Source: Gemmataceae bacterium | GTDB taxonomy: Bacteria; Planctomycetota; Planctomycetia; Gemmatales; Gemmataceae | Direction of reading: 5' to 3' | Assembly (NCBI GenBank): GCA_028288765.1 | Contig: JAQGHQ010000013.1 | Location: 33,957-97,956, forward strand | Length of the DNA: 64,000 nucleotides | In this document: positions 37,511-48,132 of the stretch, one piece after another | Layout of the letters: every line of letters begins with the position of its first letter | Numbering within the stretch: the first letter of the stretch is position 1 | Program-made: the position numbers and the translations under genes | Notes under the pieces: generated by a model | What the model was told of the DNA's origin: nothing | What the model saw: only the letters and a program-made list of their open reading frames with translations | Database searches by the model: none

Positions 37511-38329
37511 ATGAGACGACCTCTCCCCGCCGGCCGGGCCCGGGTTGGCCCCGGACTGCTGGCCCTCCTCCTGGCGACCTCCGGGTGCGGGACGACCCGG
37601 ATGACCGATACCAACCGGGCCGCGAGCGAGATGCTTCTCATCTCGCAGGCCGTCGACCACGCCGTCGCCAAGATCGACTTCACGCCCCTCGCGGGGCAGC
37701 CGGTCTTCCTCGACACCTCAGCAGTGGACAAGGATACCGTGGACAAGGGGTATCTGGTCAGCGTCGTCCGCCAACAGTTGCTCGCGTACGGCGCGCTGGT
37801 TCAAGAGGAACGCTTCCGGGCGGTCTACGTGGTCGAGATCCGTTCCGGCGGGCTCGGCACCAACCGGCACAGCCTCCTCGTCGGCACGCCGGCGATGTCT
37901 CTCCCGACGATCGTCCCGGGGCTCCCTTCCGCGAGCGTCCCCGAGCTCGCGCTCGTCAAGCGGAGCGACCAGCGCGGCGTCGCGAAGATCGGAGTGTTCG
38001 CTTACAACCGGATCAGCGGCCGGGCGCTGTGGCAGTCGGGGACGGTCGACGCGACGAGCCATTCGAACGACACCTGGGTGTTTGGGGCCGGGCCGTTCTC
38101 CCGGGGTACAATACGACAGCGAACCGAACTAGCCGGCGAACCCCTCCCGACCTTCCCGCTCATGCTGTTCAAGCAACCGGGCGAGTCGGATGCGTCCACG
38201 CCTTCCGGTCCTTCCCGGGAACAGTTTTTCCCCGCCGGGACAACGATTCCACCCTCCTCACCAATCCCCGCCGCGATACTCGGGGTGACTGGTGCCGCCG
38301 CCCTCGGCGACCTGCCGGTTGTGCGGTGA
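37511..38329 (+). CDS. Lipoprotein of unknown function (DUF6655-like)
   Basis: MRRPLPAGRARVGPGLLALLLATSGCGTTRMTDTNRAASEMLLISQAVDHAVAKIDFTPLAGQPVFLD; lipobox TSGC. Confidence 0.7.
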   Translation: MRRPLPAGRARVGPGLLALLLATSGCGTTRMTDTNRAASEMLLISQAVDHAVAKIDFTPLAGQPVFLDTSAVDKDTVDKGYLVSVVRQQLLAYGALVQEERFRAVYVVEIRSGGLGTNRHSLLVGTPAMSLPTIVPGLPSASVPELALVKRSDQRGVAKIGVFAYNRISGRALWQSGTVDATSHSNDTWVFGAGPFSRGTIRQRTELAGEPLPTFPLMLFKQPGESDASTPSGPSREQFFPAGTTIPPSSPIPAAILGVTGAAALGDLPVVR

Positions 38330-38440
38330 GTGCGGGTCGTAGCGAGTCCCGAAAGAACTGCTCGTCCCGGAGGCCGAAAGGCATCTCATTCGCAGGGAGT
38401 TATTCGGCCGATGAGTGGGACGACGTCACTCGTTCCCTGC

Positions 38441-38461
38441 CGCCGCCTTACGAGGGCGGCG
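38441..38461. terminator. GC hairpin CGCCGCC-TTACGAG-GGCGGCG, possible terminator or regulatory hairpin
   Basis: 7-bp perfect stem in an intergenic region; no clear U-tract. Confidence 0.3.
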
Positions 38462-38548
38462 CAACCACTCGCCCCGATTTCGTTCTACAGTTAATTATCT
38501 CCCTCCGGCTCATCCGCCCGGGGGAGTCGCGATCGGGAGGACCACCCC

Positions 38549-38746
38549 GTGCAACCGCTCTCTCCTCTCCTGCTGACCCGTGAGACCGAACCCAACTTCG
38601 AGTTGCTCCGCCGGGCCGGGTGGTCCGTGAACAACATCTCCGGGACGTACTGCGTCGCCTGGCGGGGGCGCGACGAGGTGGTCTTCCAGTGGCGGGACGG
38701 GACGTGGCAGCGCCTCGGCGGGCACGGCAACGTCGACGGGATCTGA
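38549..38746 (+). CDS. Small hypothetical protein
   Basis: MQPLSPLLLTRETEPNFELLRRAGWSVNNISGTYCVAWRGRDEVVFQWRDGTWQRLGGHGNVDGI; plausible folded protein. Confidence 0.5.
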   Translation: MQPLSPLLLTRETEPNFELLRRAGWSVNNISGTYCVAWRGRDEVVFQWRDGTWQRLGGHGNVDGI

Positions 38747-38830
38747 CCGATGTTGATCCATCGGACCGATTCGGGCGGTATTCCGGGCTACCTCCGTTCC
38801 CACCCCGATCCCTTCTCCGGGACCCCTCGA

Positions 38831-39031
38831 ATGACACACCCGGACCTGCCCGTCTCGGAATCGTACCCCACCTTCTGGGCCGCCATCCCGGTTGATTCTG
38901 CCGCGTCCCCTGATCCCCACCCGCCGTCTCTTGCCGACCAGCCCGACAACGCCTCCGTCGGCTTCCGGGCGGGCACCGAGGACGAGCCGATCCCGGTGAC
39001 CCTCTTCGTCGAACAGACCGACGTGGGATGA
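38831..39031 (+). CDS. Small hypothetical protein
   Basis: MTHPDLPVSESYPTFWAAIPVDSAASPDPHPPSLADQPDNASVGFRAGTEDEPIPVTLFVEQTDVG; weak support. Confidence 0.3.
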   Translation: MTHPDLPVSESYPTFWAAIPVDSAASPDPHPPSLADQPDNASVGFRAGTEDEPIPVTLFVEQTDVG

Positions 39032-39077
39032 AGTTCCTGGTGGAGCCCGTGCGGCCACGAGTGGGCCGCGGTCTCGC

Positions 39078-39797
39078 ATGTCCGACCGTTTTTACACCCC
39101 CGACCCCCTCCCGCCGGGCGAGTTCATCCTCGTCGGTCCGGAGGCCCATCACCTCGCCGTCGTCCGTCGGTTCAGTCCCGGCGATCGGGTTACTCTGTTC
39201 AACGGGGACGGCCACGAGTACCCGGCCGAGATCGTCTCGGCCGACCGGAAGCACGCGGTGCTGACCGTCCTCCCCGGCGTCCTCGCCGACCGCGAACTTC
39301 CCTTTCGGGTCGAGGTGGCCACGGCAATGCCGAAAGGTGACCGCGGGGACTTTCTTGTCGAAAAGCTCACCGAACTGGGCGTCGGCCGGTTCACCCCGCT
39401 CCAGACGGCCCGGACGGTGGTCCAACCCAAGGAGTCGAGGCTCGACAAGCTCCAGCACGCCGTGGTCGAGGCGAGCAAGCAGTGCGGCAGGAACGTCCTG
39501 ATGCGGATCGGGCCGCTGACCCCCTGGGCCGCGTTCGCGCCCGCGGTCGACCTCCCCGGCGTGCGTGCGATTCTCCACCCGGGAGACACGAAAACGACCC
39601 TTCTCGTCGCCGACCTGCCCGTCGCGCGGATCAGGAGTGGCGGGGTGGTCTTCGCGGTCGGGCCGGAAGGCGGGTTCAACGACGAGGAGGCGGCGGCGGC
39701 CGAAGCGGCGGGGTGGGTCCGGGTCTCGCTCGGGCCGCGGGTCCTACGGGTGGAAACAGCAGCGGTCGCCGTCGCGGCCTGGGCCGCCAATCAGTAG
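39078..39797 (+). CDS. rsmE: 16S rRNA (uracil1498-N3)-methyltransferase
   Basis: HHLAVVRRFSPGDRVTLFNGDG; EKLTELGVGRFTPLQTARTV; VGPEGGFNDEEAAAAEAAGWVRVSLGPRVLRVETAAVAVAA. Confidence 0.93.
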   Translation: MSDRFYTPDPLPPGEFILVGPEAHHLAVVRRFSPGDRVTLFNGDGHEYPAEIVSADRKHAVLTVLPGVLADRELPFRVEVATAMPKGDRGDFLVEKLTELGVGRFTPLQTARTVVQPKESRLDKLQHAVVEASKQCGRNVLMRIGPLTPWAAFAPAVDLPGVRAILHPGDTKTTLLVADLPVARIRSGGVVFAVGPEGGFNDEEAAAAEAAGWVRVSLGPRVLRVETAAVAVAAWAANQ

Positions 39798-39886
39798 GGC
39801 GAAAACCGGTCGCTTGTTGGCGCCCCGGAGGGCCGAATGCCGGTAGCCAGGGTTACCCCCTCGCGGGCTGACCGGCCTCGTCTCGA

Positions 39887-40783
39887 TCAATAATCCTGCC
39901 GGTTGAGCTTCAGAAGTGCCTCTTTGAATGCGGTCGCGGTGGCGTACCGGATGGACGGATCCCGCTCGACCGCCCGCAATAAAACCGCTTGCAAGTCTTT
40001 GTCGACCTTGGGGTTAAACTCTTTCGGGTCGCGGGCCGGCGTGTTGAGGTGCCGGCGGAGCGTCTCCTCCGACGAGGGCGACCGCTCCCACGGCAATGCG
40101 CCGGTGAAGAGCTCGAACGCGGTCACCCCGAGGGCGAACAGATCGACCCGGTGGTCGGTCGTCTTCCGCTTGATGATCTCCGGGGCGAGGTAATCGGCCG
40201 TCCCGGTCCGGTTGCCGGGCACGCAGAATGCCGGGGTGTACGGGATGGTCAGCCCGAAGTCGATCAGCTTCAGGACCCCCTCCTGATCGACCATCACGTT
40301 CCGCGGGCACAGGTCGCGGTGGAGGTACTTCGAGTCGTGCATGTACTGAACGGCTTCGCAGAGCTGGGTGAGGTAGTTGATGCGGTTCCCGTTGAGCTGG
40401 GCGTGCCGTGTCTCGACCAGGTAGTTCAGCCCGAACCCCTCCACCCACTCCATCACCAGGTAAGGTTCGCCCTGGGTCGACAGTCCGTGTTCGTAGGTGC
40501 GGACGATGTTTTGGTGCTTCAGCGCGAGGCAGATTTCCCCCTCGGACGGTTTCTTCAACCCCTGTACCTTGAACCGTTCCTCGAACTTCTTCGTTTTGAG
40601 TTTGTCGAGCAGCTTCAGACAGACGTTCCGGCCGATTTCCCGGTCGTAGGCCCGGAACACCTTCGACATGCTGCCCTGTCCGGTCCGCCCGCTCAGGTCG
40701 AACCGCTTGGAAATGTTAACGACCTTGAGCCCCTTCTTGCCCCCGTCACCCTTCTTTCCGAACAGAAAGTTCAGGAAGCTCAC
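39887..40783 (-). CDS. Serine/threonine protein kinase with a variant catalytic loop
   Basis: GRTGQGSMSKVF glycine loop, VCLKLLD lysine, HRDLCPRNVM, DFGL, PE in YLAPEI. Confidence 0.88.
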   Translation of the reverse strand: MSFLNFLFGKKGDGGKKGLKVVNISKRFDLSGRTGQGSMSKVFRAYDREIGRNVCLKLLDKLKTKKFEERFKVQGLKKPSEGEICLALKHQNIVRTYEHGLSTQGEPYLVMEWVEGFGLNYLVETRHAQLNGNRINYLTQLCEAVQYMHDSKYLHRDLCPRNVMVDQEGVLKLIDFGLTIPYTPAFCVPGNRTGTADYLAPEIIKRKTTDHRVDLFALGVTAFELFTGALPWERSPSSEETLRRHLNTPARDPKEFNPKVDKDLQAVLLRAVERDPSIRYATATAFKEALLKLNRQDY

Positions 40784-40902
40784 GACTTACCTCAATTCCG
40801 GGTGCGCGGTATCGAGCGCCAGGCGTGGCGGCAGGAGCGTGCCGCCTCGCCCTTTATTCAGTTTAGCAGCCGCCTCAACACTCAACATCCGGGTCCCGGC
40901 AC

Positions 40903-41727
40903 TCAGAGTTTTTCGCGGATCTGACAGTAGTCGACGATCCGGGCGACCTCGGTGCGGAGGTCCTTGCGGTGGACGACCCGGTCGACGAACCCGTGCTTGA
41001 GCAGGAACTCACTCGTCTGGAACCCTTCGGGGAGCTCGAGCCGGACTGTGTTCCAGATCGTCCGCTTGCCGGCGAACCCGATCATCGCCCCCGGTTCGGC
41101 GAGCGTGATGTCGCCCTGCAGGGCCCAGCTCGCCGCCACCCCGCCCATCGTCGGGTTGGTCAGGATCGAGACGTAGAGGCCGCCGGCCGAGTCGTACCGG
41201 GCGAGGGCCGCCGACACCTTCGCCATCTGCATCAGCGAAAGGATGCCTTCCTGCATCCGGGCCCCGCCGCCGGACCCGCTGACGAAGATCAGGGGGAGCC
41301 GCAGGTCCGTCGCCCGCTCGGCGGCCCGGGTCAGCTTCTCCCCGACGACCGACCCCATGCTCCCGGCCATGAAGTTGAAATCGGTGATCCCGAGGACGAC
41401 CGGCCGGCCGCGGACGAACCCCTTCCCGCACACCGCCGCGTCCCGCGACCCGGTCTTCGCCTGCTCCTCCTCGATCCGCTGGGAATACGGGATGCGGTCG
41501 ACGAACTCGAGCGGGTCGCGCGGCGCGAGCTCGGCGTCCCACTCTTCGAAGCTGTCGGTGTCGAGCAGCTGGGCGACGCGGTCCCGGACCGGGACGATGA
41601 AATGGTGGTCGCACTCCGGGCAGACGTGCAGCCGGGCCTCGACTTCCTTCTTATAGACCGTGGCCTTGCAGTTCGGGCAGCGGATCCACAGCCCTTCCGG
41701 CACGCCCCGCTTCGGCCGCTCCGCCAT
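40903..41727 (-). CDS. accD: Acetyl-CoA carboxylase carboxyltransferase subunit beta
   Basis: Zn ribbon [77 protein letters not shown]. Confidence 0.95.
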   Translation of the reverse strand: MAERPKRGVPEGLWIRCPNCKATVYKKEVEARLHVCPECDHHFIVPVRDRVAQLLDTDSFEEWDAELAPRDPLEFVDRIPYSQRIEEEQAKTGSRDAAVCGKGFVRGRPVVLGITDFNFMAGSMGSVVGEKLTRAAERATDLRLPLIFVSGSGGGARMQEGILSLMQMAKVSAALARYDSAGGLYVSILTNPTMGGVAASWALQGDITLAEPGAMIGFAGKRTIWNTVRLELPEGFQTSEFLLKHGFVDRVVHRKDLRTEVARIVDYCQIREKL

Positions 41728-41948
41728 GACGTCCACCTCGGAACCCCCGGCGCGTTCGGTGTATAAGAATCGTGGGCGAGAATGCAATCAAGAACAAACC
41801 AACTCTTACAACCGGGCGGCCCGCGCGGCCTATTCCCACTTCCGCCCTGGGCTACACACGGCCGCCGCTCCGCGGCTCCCCGAACCTGTTCCTGATCTAG
41901 CTCCGGAGGGGCATTCGTTCTTGGCCCTGGGCGGGAACGACCGGAACG

Positions 41949-43154
41949 TTACTTGTCGTCGATCTGGGCGAGGGACAGGAACGGCTTCCCCTCGACGTAG
42001 GCGAGGAACGCCCCGCCGCCGGTCGAGACGTGGGTCATCTTCGAGTCGTACCCGAACTGCTCGACCGCCTCGGCCGTCTCCCCGCCGCCGACCACGGTCA
42101 CCGCGCCGCTCTCCGCCATCGCCTCGGCAATCCCCCTCGTCCCGGCGCTGAACGCGGGCTTCTCGAACCACCCGACCGGGCCGTTCCAGATCACCGTCGC
42201 GCATTGACGGATCTTGTTGGCGTAATGGGCGAGGGTTTTCGGCCCGATGTCCACCCCCTCGAACCCGACGGGGATCGGCCCCTCGAATACCTGCGTCGTG
42301 TTCAAATCATCGGTCTTCGCGCAGACGTAGTCGACCGGGAGCGTGATCTTCATGTCAACGTGCGGGAGGAGTTTCCGGGCGTGCTCGACCTCCGCGTCGT
42401 CGACCCGCGTGCTCCCGACCGAAACCCCCTTCGCCTTCAGGAAGGTGTACGTCATCTTCCCGCCGATCAGCAGGTGGTCCACCTTGGCGAGCAGGGCGTT
42501 GATGAAGTTGATCTTGTCCGACACCTTGGCCCCGCCCATGATCCCGAGGAGCGGGCGTTTCGGGTTCGTCATCAGGGAGTCGATGACTTCCAGCTCCCGG
42601 GCCACGAGCAGCCCGACCGCCCGGGGCTTGCCGGCCGCCTTCATGGTTGCCGGGACGGCCACCATGCTCGCGTCGTTGTCGTTGTGACAGGAGCCGAAGG
42701 CGTCGTTCACGTAGGCGTCGCCGAGGGCCGCGATCGCGGCGGCGAATCCCGCGTCGTTTTTCTGCTCGCGGGGGTCGAACCGGAGGTTCTCGAGGACCAC
42801 CACGTCGCCCGGCTTCATGGCCTTCACGGCCGCATCGACCGCCGGCCCGACCACCTCATCGGCGGCCTTTTTCACCGGCCGTCCGACCAGCTCGCCGAAC
42901 CGGGCGGCGACCTTGTCCATCGTCAGGACCTTCCGCTCCTCGGGGGTGGCCTTCTCCGGCCGCCCGAGGTGGCTCATGGCGATCACCGCGGCCCCGGCGT
43001 CGAGCAATTTCTGCACCGTCGGCAGCGCGCCCCGGATGCGGCGGTCGTTCTTCACGTCCCCGGTCTTCTTGTCGAGCGGAACGTTGAAATCGACGCGGAC
43101 CAGGACCTTCTTCCCCTTCAGGTCGCCGAGGTCGTCGATCGTCTTCTTCGCCAT
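41949..43154 (-). CDS. pgk: Phosphoglycerate kinase
   Basis: LKGKKVLVRVDFNVPLD; AVIAMSHLGRP; GIMGGAKVSDKI; HVSTGGGAFLAYVEGK. Confidence 0.96.
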   Translation of the reverse strand: MAKKTIDDLGDLKGKKVLVRVDFNVPLDKKTGDVKNDRRIRGALPTVQKLLDAGAAVIAMSHLGRPEKATPEERKVLTMDKVAARFGELVGRPVKKAADEVVGPAVDAAVKAMKPGDVVVLENLRFDPREQKNDAGFAAAIAALGDAYVNDAFGSCHNDNDASMVAVPATMKAAGKPRAVGLLVARELEVIDSLMTNPKRPLLGIMGGAKVSDKINFINALLAKVDHLLIGGKMTYTFLKAKGVSVGSTRVDDAEVEHARKLLPHVDMKITLPVDYVCAKTDDLNTTQVFEGPIPVGFEGVDIGPKTLAHYANKIRQCATVIWNGPVGWFEKPAFSAGTRGIAEAMAESGAVTVVGGGETAEAVEQFGYDSKMTHVSTGGGAFLAYVEGKPFLSLAQIDDK

Positions 43155-43173
43155 CGAAGGTCCTCAAAGAAGC

Positions 43174-43290
43174 TCACGCAAAGACGCAGAGTCGCCAAGT
43201 TGCCGGCGGGCCGCCACGGAGGGCGGCCCCTACGAATCCTGGTCCTTTAGGGGCCGCCCTCCGCGGCGGCCCGTGCCACGCTTTGCGTGA
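43174..43290. repeat. Nested inverted repeat between gap and pgk
   Basis: Outer TCACGCAAAG (43174-43183) / CTTTGCGTGA (43281-43290). Inner GGGCCGCCACGGAGGGCGGCCCCTA (43208-43232) / TAGGGGCCGCCCTCCGCGGCGGCCC (43248-43272), 24/25 complementary. Confidence 0.85.
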
Positions 43291-43298
43291 AACCGCAT

Positions 43299-44411
<1,113 letters not shown>

Positions 44412-44600
44412 TCATTCGCTGGTAACAGTACGAGAGGGGGCGCCGGTTTCCAGCCCCGCCCGCCCGACCGGGCCGCCGGAATCTTTTTCCCCGTTCGCCC
44501 ACTCCAACCAGGAATCCTCACCGGCTCCGGGCTGTCTAATCTGGTGTACCCGGCAGCGCCTCTCTTGCCCGCCGGACGTGTTACACCGAGGAGTTATCAA

Positions 44601-45035
44601 GTGACCGAGCACGATCCTGTTGTTGTCGAACCGATCACCCCCCACACCCCGGAACCCGAGACGCCTTCCCCGGGCCCCCAATCGGTCCAGCCACCGCCTG
44701 CGGCGGAGGCGCCGTCCCACCCGGTCGACCCGGTCAGGGCCGCGGCCGGCCGGCTCGGCGGGCAGCGGGTCCACGAACTCGTCCGTCTCGGTCTGGAGTA
44801 CGAGCGGGAACACGGCCTGAAGGCCGGCCGCCAGCGGCAGAAGCAGCTGATTCAGCTCGGCCGCCGGTACGAGCAGGAACACGGTCTGGCGGCGTCGAAG
44901 CCCCGCCGCCGGAAGAAAGGCGACGTGTGGAAGGAGTTCCTCGCGGCGCTGGCGCGCGTCGTCAAGCCGGCCCACCGCCGTGCCCTGGAACATCTAGTCG
45001 CATCTGTGCAGCCGGCACATCCAGTGGAAGGGTGA
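44601..45035 (+). CDS. Small hypothetical protein with internal LGxxYExEHGL duplication
   Basis: From GTG 44601: (V)TEHDPVVVEPITPHTPEPETP...HELVRLGLEYEREHGLKAGRQRQKQLIQLGRRYEQEHGLAASKPRRRKKGDVWKEF. Confidence 0.6.
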   Translation: MTEHDPVVVEPITPHTPEPETPSPGPQSVQPPPAAEAPSHPVDPVRAAAGRLGGQRVHELVRLGLEYEREHGLKAGRQRQKQLIQLGRRYEQEHGLAASKPRRRKKGDVWKEFLAALARVVKPAHRRALEHLVASVQPAHPVEG

Positions 45036-45137
45036 GGAATAACTGTCCTTGGCCGGTAGGCAGGGCGTCGAAAACACAAGCGGCCGACGGGATAGTCCGA
45101 TCTCCCCGCCGGCCGCCGCGTTCAGGAATCCAGCCGG

Positions 45138-46169
45138 TCAGAACCGAATCCCGGTGGTGAGCAGGACATCGATGTACGAGACGTCTCCCTTCAGCGGGGG
45201 GACGATGTTCAGCCACTCGTACCCGATCTGGGACCGAATCCCGCCGAACCAGATCACCCCGCCGATCGGAACCTCGACGTTCGCGTGACCCGCGAGGAAG
45301 ATCCCCTCGAACACTTTTTGCCGCCGGGCATACAACCTCGGGTCGTTGTTGGGCACCACGTCGACGTGAGCGGTACCCCACTGCCCGCCGAGGTCCGCCC
45401 CGACTCGTAAGTTCCAGCCCGGTTCCGCCCCAGGTGCCCCCGACCCCCACAGGAACCATTCCCGGCCGAGGGCGTAGTTGAACGCCGTGCGGTGAAGGGC
45501 CCGGATCCGCGAGTTGATGAGCAGATCGGGCCGGGGCACGGAGATCGTGACCCCGGCGGCGTTGGTCGTTGTGAGCGCCGGCTGGCGGATGAACAGGTTG
45601 GTGAGGGCGGTGGACGATCCCCGGTTGTAGGTGTAGCCCAGCCCGAGGTCGACCACCCACGCGGCATCCCCGGCGGGGTTGAGGAATAGCGACCGACCGC
45701 CCCCGGCCAACCCCCACCCGACGTCCAACCGGTCGAGGAACCGACCGCCGCCGATCAGGAAGTCCGGGCCGGTCCGGAGGTAAAGTTCATAGGCGACCTG
45801 ACCGTGACGGCCCATCGGCCCGCAGCACCCCGGGCCGTCGGTGAACCACGGACTGGCGTAAGCACCCGGCGGCAGCCCCGGGGCCCCCGGCGGCCCCTGC
45901 GGGGAGGTCAGCGCGCCGACCGGATCGCTCGTCGCGCCGGGCGGGAGCGGCGCCGTTAGCCTCTCCAGGCTGGAGGCCGCCGGTGGCTGGCCCGCCGGGC
46001 TCTCGGCAGCCGTCCGCCACGGCGACGGGTACGGCGGCATTGTCGCGTACTGCCCCGCGGCCGCTCCCCCGGGTGGGGAGTACGGGGGCATCACGTACTG
46101 TCCCGCAGCTGGCCCGGCGGTTACGATCGCCACCAGCACCACACCGGGAAGGATTCGCGTGGTCGTCAT
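45138..46169 (-). CDS. BBP7-like outer-membrane beta-barrel protein
   Basis: MTTTRILPGVVLVAIVTAGPAAGQY signal peptide; ELYLRTGPDFLIGGGRFLDRLDVGWGLAGGGRSLFLNPAGDAAWVVDLGLGYTYNRG; C-terminal TGIRF. Confidence 0.65.
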   Translation of the reverse strand: MTTTRILPGVVLVAIVTAGPAAGQYVMPPYSPPGGAAAGQYATMPPYPSPWRTAAESPAGQPPAASSLERLTAPLPPGATSDPVGALTSPQGPPGAPGLPPGAYASPWFTDGPGCCGPMGRHGQVAYELYLRTGPDFLIGGGRFLDRLDVGWGLAGGGRSLFLNPAGDAAWVVDLGLGYTYNRGSSTALTNLFIRQPALTTTNAAGVTISVPRPDLLINSRIRALHRTAFNYALGREWFLWGSGAPGAEPGWNLRVGADLGGQWGTAHVDVVPNNDPRLYARRQKVFEGIFLAGHANVEVPIGGVIWFGGIRSQIGYEWLNIVPPLKGDVSYIDVLLTTGIRF

Positions 46170-46478
46170 GCGCCCCTCGCCCCTACCGCCCGCCAACCGG
46201 CGCAACGGCCTCGAACCGGTCTGATCCGTAGACTCACCAGTTGGAATCGGCCATCGACGGCGGGGACTTTAACGGTCCGACCGGTCGTAGCGGAAGAATC
46301 GAAGAATCCGGCTGATCGAGCGGGCCGGTAGGTCAGGCAAATCCGACAAGATTGGCAGTCCCGGTCGGTTGGCCCGCACCAGCCTGCGACTCCTGACCCT
46401 CCCGTTACCGCGCTTTGGCCCCGGCAAGCCGGTGCGGTATAAGGGAAAGGGCGAGATGGGCAAACCAGGAGCGGTAGC

Positions 46479-47921
46479 ATGGACCCGATCGAAGTCCGGG
46501 ACCTGGACGCGGCCCGGCGGTATCTGGTCGAAGGGCTCTGGCTTCAGCGGGCAGTCAAGCCGACGGCCGCGACCGTCCGCCCGAGCCTCGAATGGGCGAT
46601 GGAGGTCGCGTCCGGCGGCCACCCACTCCCGCCCGTCGGGTTCGTCGCCGACGTCGGACACATCGCGTTCGGGGCCGACGCCGAACACCGGTTGAAGGAG
46701 GCCCTACACGTCCCCGGGTGGCCCCCGGCACTCGGCCGGATGTACGAAGACCATGTCCTCGGCAAGCTTTACGCCGACTGGACGTTCGAGCGGGCCAGCG
46801 ACATCCTCCGGCAGTACCACGGGAAGGACCGGACGAAAGGGCTCGCCTACGTCTTCAACCAGATCCGCTCGCGGGCCGGGATCGGGGGCATATTGCTTCC
46901 CCCCGCCGTCATCCGGTCGCTCCTCGGTTCCAACCCGGACGAGGTGCTGGCGTCCGGATGGGACGGTCTGATGCGGGACGGCCCCAGCGAACTGCTCGTC
47001 CGCTTGTATGAAGATCTCATCTCGGCCGGCCGGCGGATGACCGAAGCCCTGGTCAGAGAGGACATCGAGGCGCTGGCGGACCGCTCCGCCCTCGGGGACA
47101 TGGGCCAATACGTCGCGCTGCGGCAAATCCGCCAAACGACCGCCAAGCTCCTCGCGCAGCTCCCGGCCCGGCCGGTCCGCCCCCTCGTCGGCCGGAAGGA
47201 AGTCCCCACCCGGGTGCTGGACGAGGACCAGTACCCGGTCGGCGGGTACACCTCGATCTCGACGAAAGGGTCGATCGAAAGTCTGCTTCACTCCCAGCTC
47301 GCCTACATTGAAGACGCCGCGGACGAGCCCGACCTGTTCGACCTGAAGTACGCCCGGGATGAGCTCTTCTACTACTCCCGGGACGAGAACCAGTTCCTCC
47401 GCCACCGCCGGGCGTTCGTCTTCGTCCTGTTCCCGGACCTCGTCGCCGCGCGGTTCAAGGACGCCGAACTTCCGTGCCAGCGGATTGTGATGTTCCAGTC
47501 CCTCGTCCTCGCGCTGGTCGAGAAACTGACCGACTGGCTGAGTACCGATGCGATCCGGTTCGAGGTGTTGTTCGTACAGGACGGCGACAAGAAGCCGCTC
47601 GCCGAGGAGGCGACCCTGACGGAGCTCCTGCTCCACGAGCCGATCGCCCGGGGCGACGGGCTGGTCGCCCACCTCCCGGACCGGGCGGCGGCGGTCGCCC
47701 GCCTCGCCCGTCTCGCCCGGCAGGCCCAGGTCCACTGCCTGGCGGCTGCCGCCGAGCCGTTCGAGATGGACCTGGAAAACGTGGTAGTCTCCGAGCTGGT
47801 GGTGAACGGCCCCCGACCCCAGGTCGGGGAGGGCGACGGGGTTGTTGCGGAGCTGGAGGGCGAGGATGCGTTCGACGTGTGGCAGGAGACGGTCCTGCGG
47901 GTGCTCCAGTTGTGGGTTTAG
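46479..47921 (+). CDS. Hypothetical 480-aa protein, possible degenerate vWA-like domain
   Basis: PVGGYTSISTKGSIESLLHSQLAYIED...DLFDLKYARDELFYYSRDENQFLRHRRAFVFVLFPDLVAARFKDAELPCQRIVMFQSLVLALVEKLTDWL. Confidence 0.75.
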   Translation: MDPIEVRDLDAARRYLVEGLWLQRAVKPTAATVRPSLEWAMEVASGGHPLPPVGFVADVGHIAFGADAEHRLKEALHVPGWPPALGRMYEDHVLGKLYADWTFERASDILRQYHGKDRTKGLAYVFNQIRSRAGIGGILLPPAVIRSLLGSNPDEVLASGWDGLMRDGPSELLVRLYEDLISAGRRMTEALVREDIEALADRSALGDMGQYVALRQIRQTTAKLLAQLPARPVRPLVGRKEVPTRVLDEDQYPVGGYTSISTKGSIESLLHSQLAYIEDAADEPDLFDLKYARDELFYYSRDENQFLRHRRAFVFVLFPDLVAARFKDAELPCQRIVMFQSLVLALVEKLTDWLSTDAIRFEVLFVQDGDKKPLAEEATLTELLLHEPIARGDGLVAHLPDRAAAVARLARLARQAQVHCLAAAAEPFEMDLENVVVSELVVNGPRPQVGEGDGVVAELEGEDAFDVWQETVLRVLQLWV

Positions 47922-47933
47922 TGTTCAGGATTA

Positions 47934-48132
47934 GTGTTTGGTGTTTGGTGTTTGGTGACGTCGCGGGCACCCTCCGCGGGGGCTGACGGCGACGGAGCGG
48001 CAATCGAGAACCATGTAGGGAAGAATCCACCCTCGATTTTGATCACAAGAGACCTCGATATTCGACTTTCCCAATTCAGATACCAGTTAACGAAACACGA
48101 AACACCAAACACAAAAAACACAAAACACCAAC
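47934..48132. repeat. Opposed GTGTTTG / CAAACAC low-complexity tracts flanking the nadK upstream region
   Basis: (GTGTTTG)3GTG at 47934-47957; GAAACACGAAACACCAAACACAAAAAACACAAAACACCAAC at 48092-48132, ending at the nadK start codon. Confidence 0.7.
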
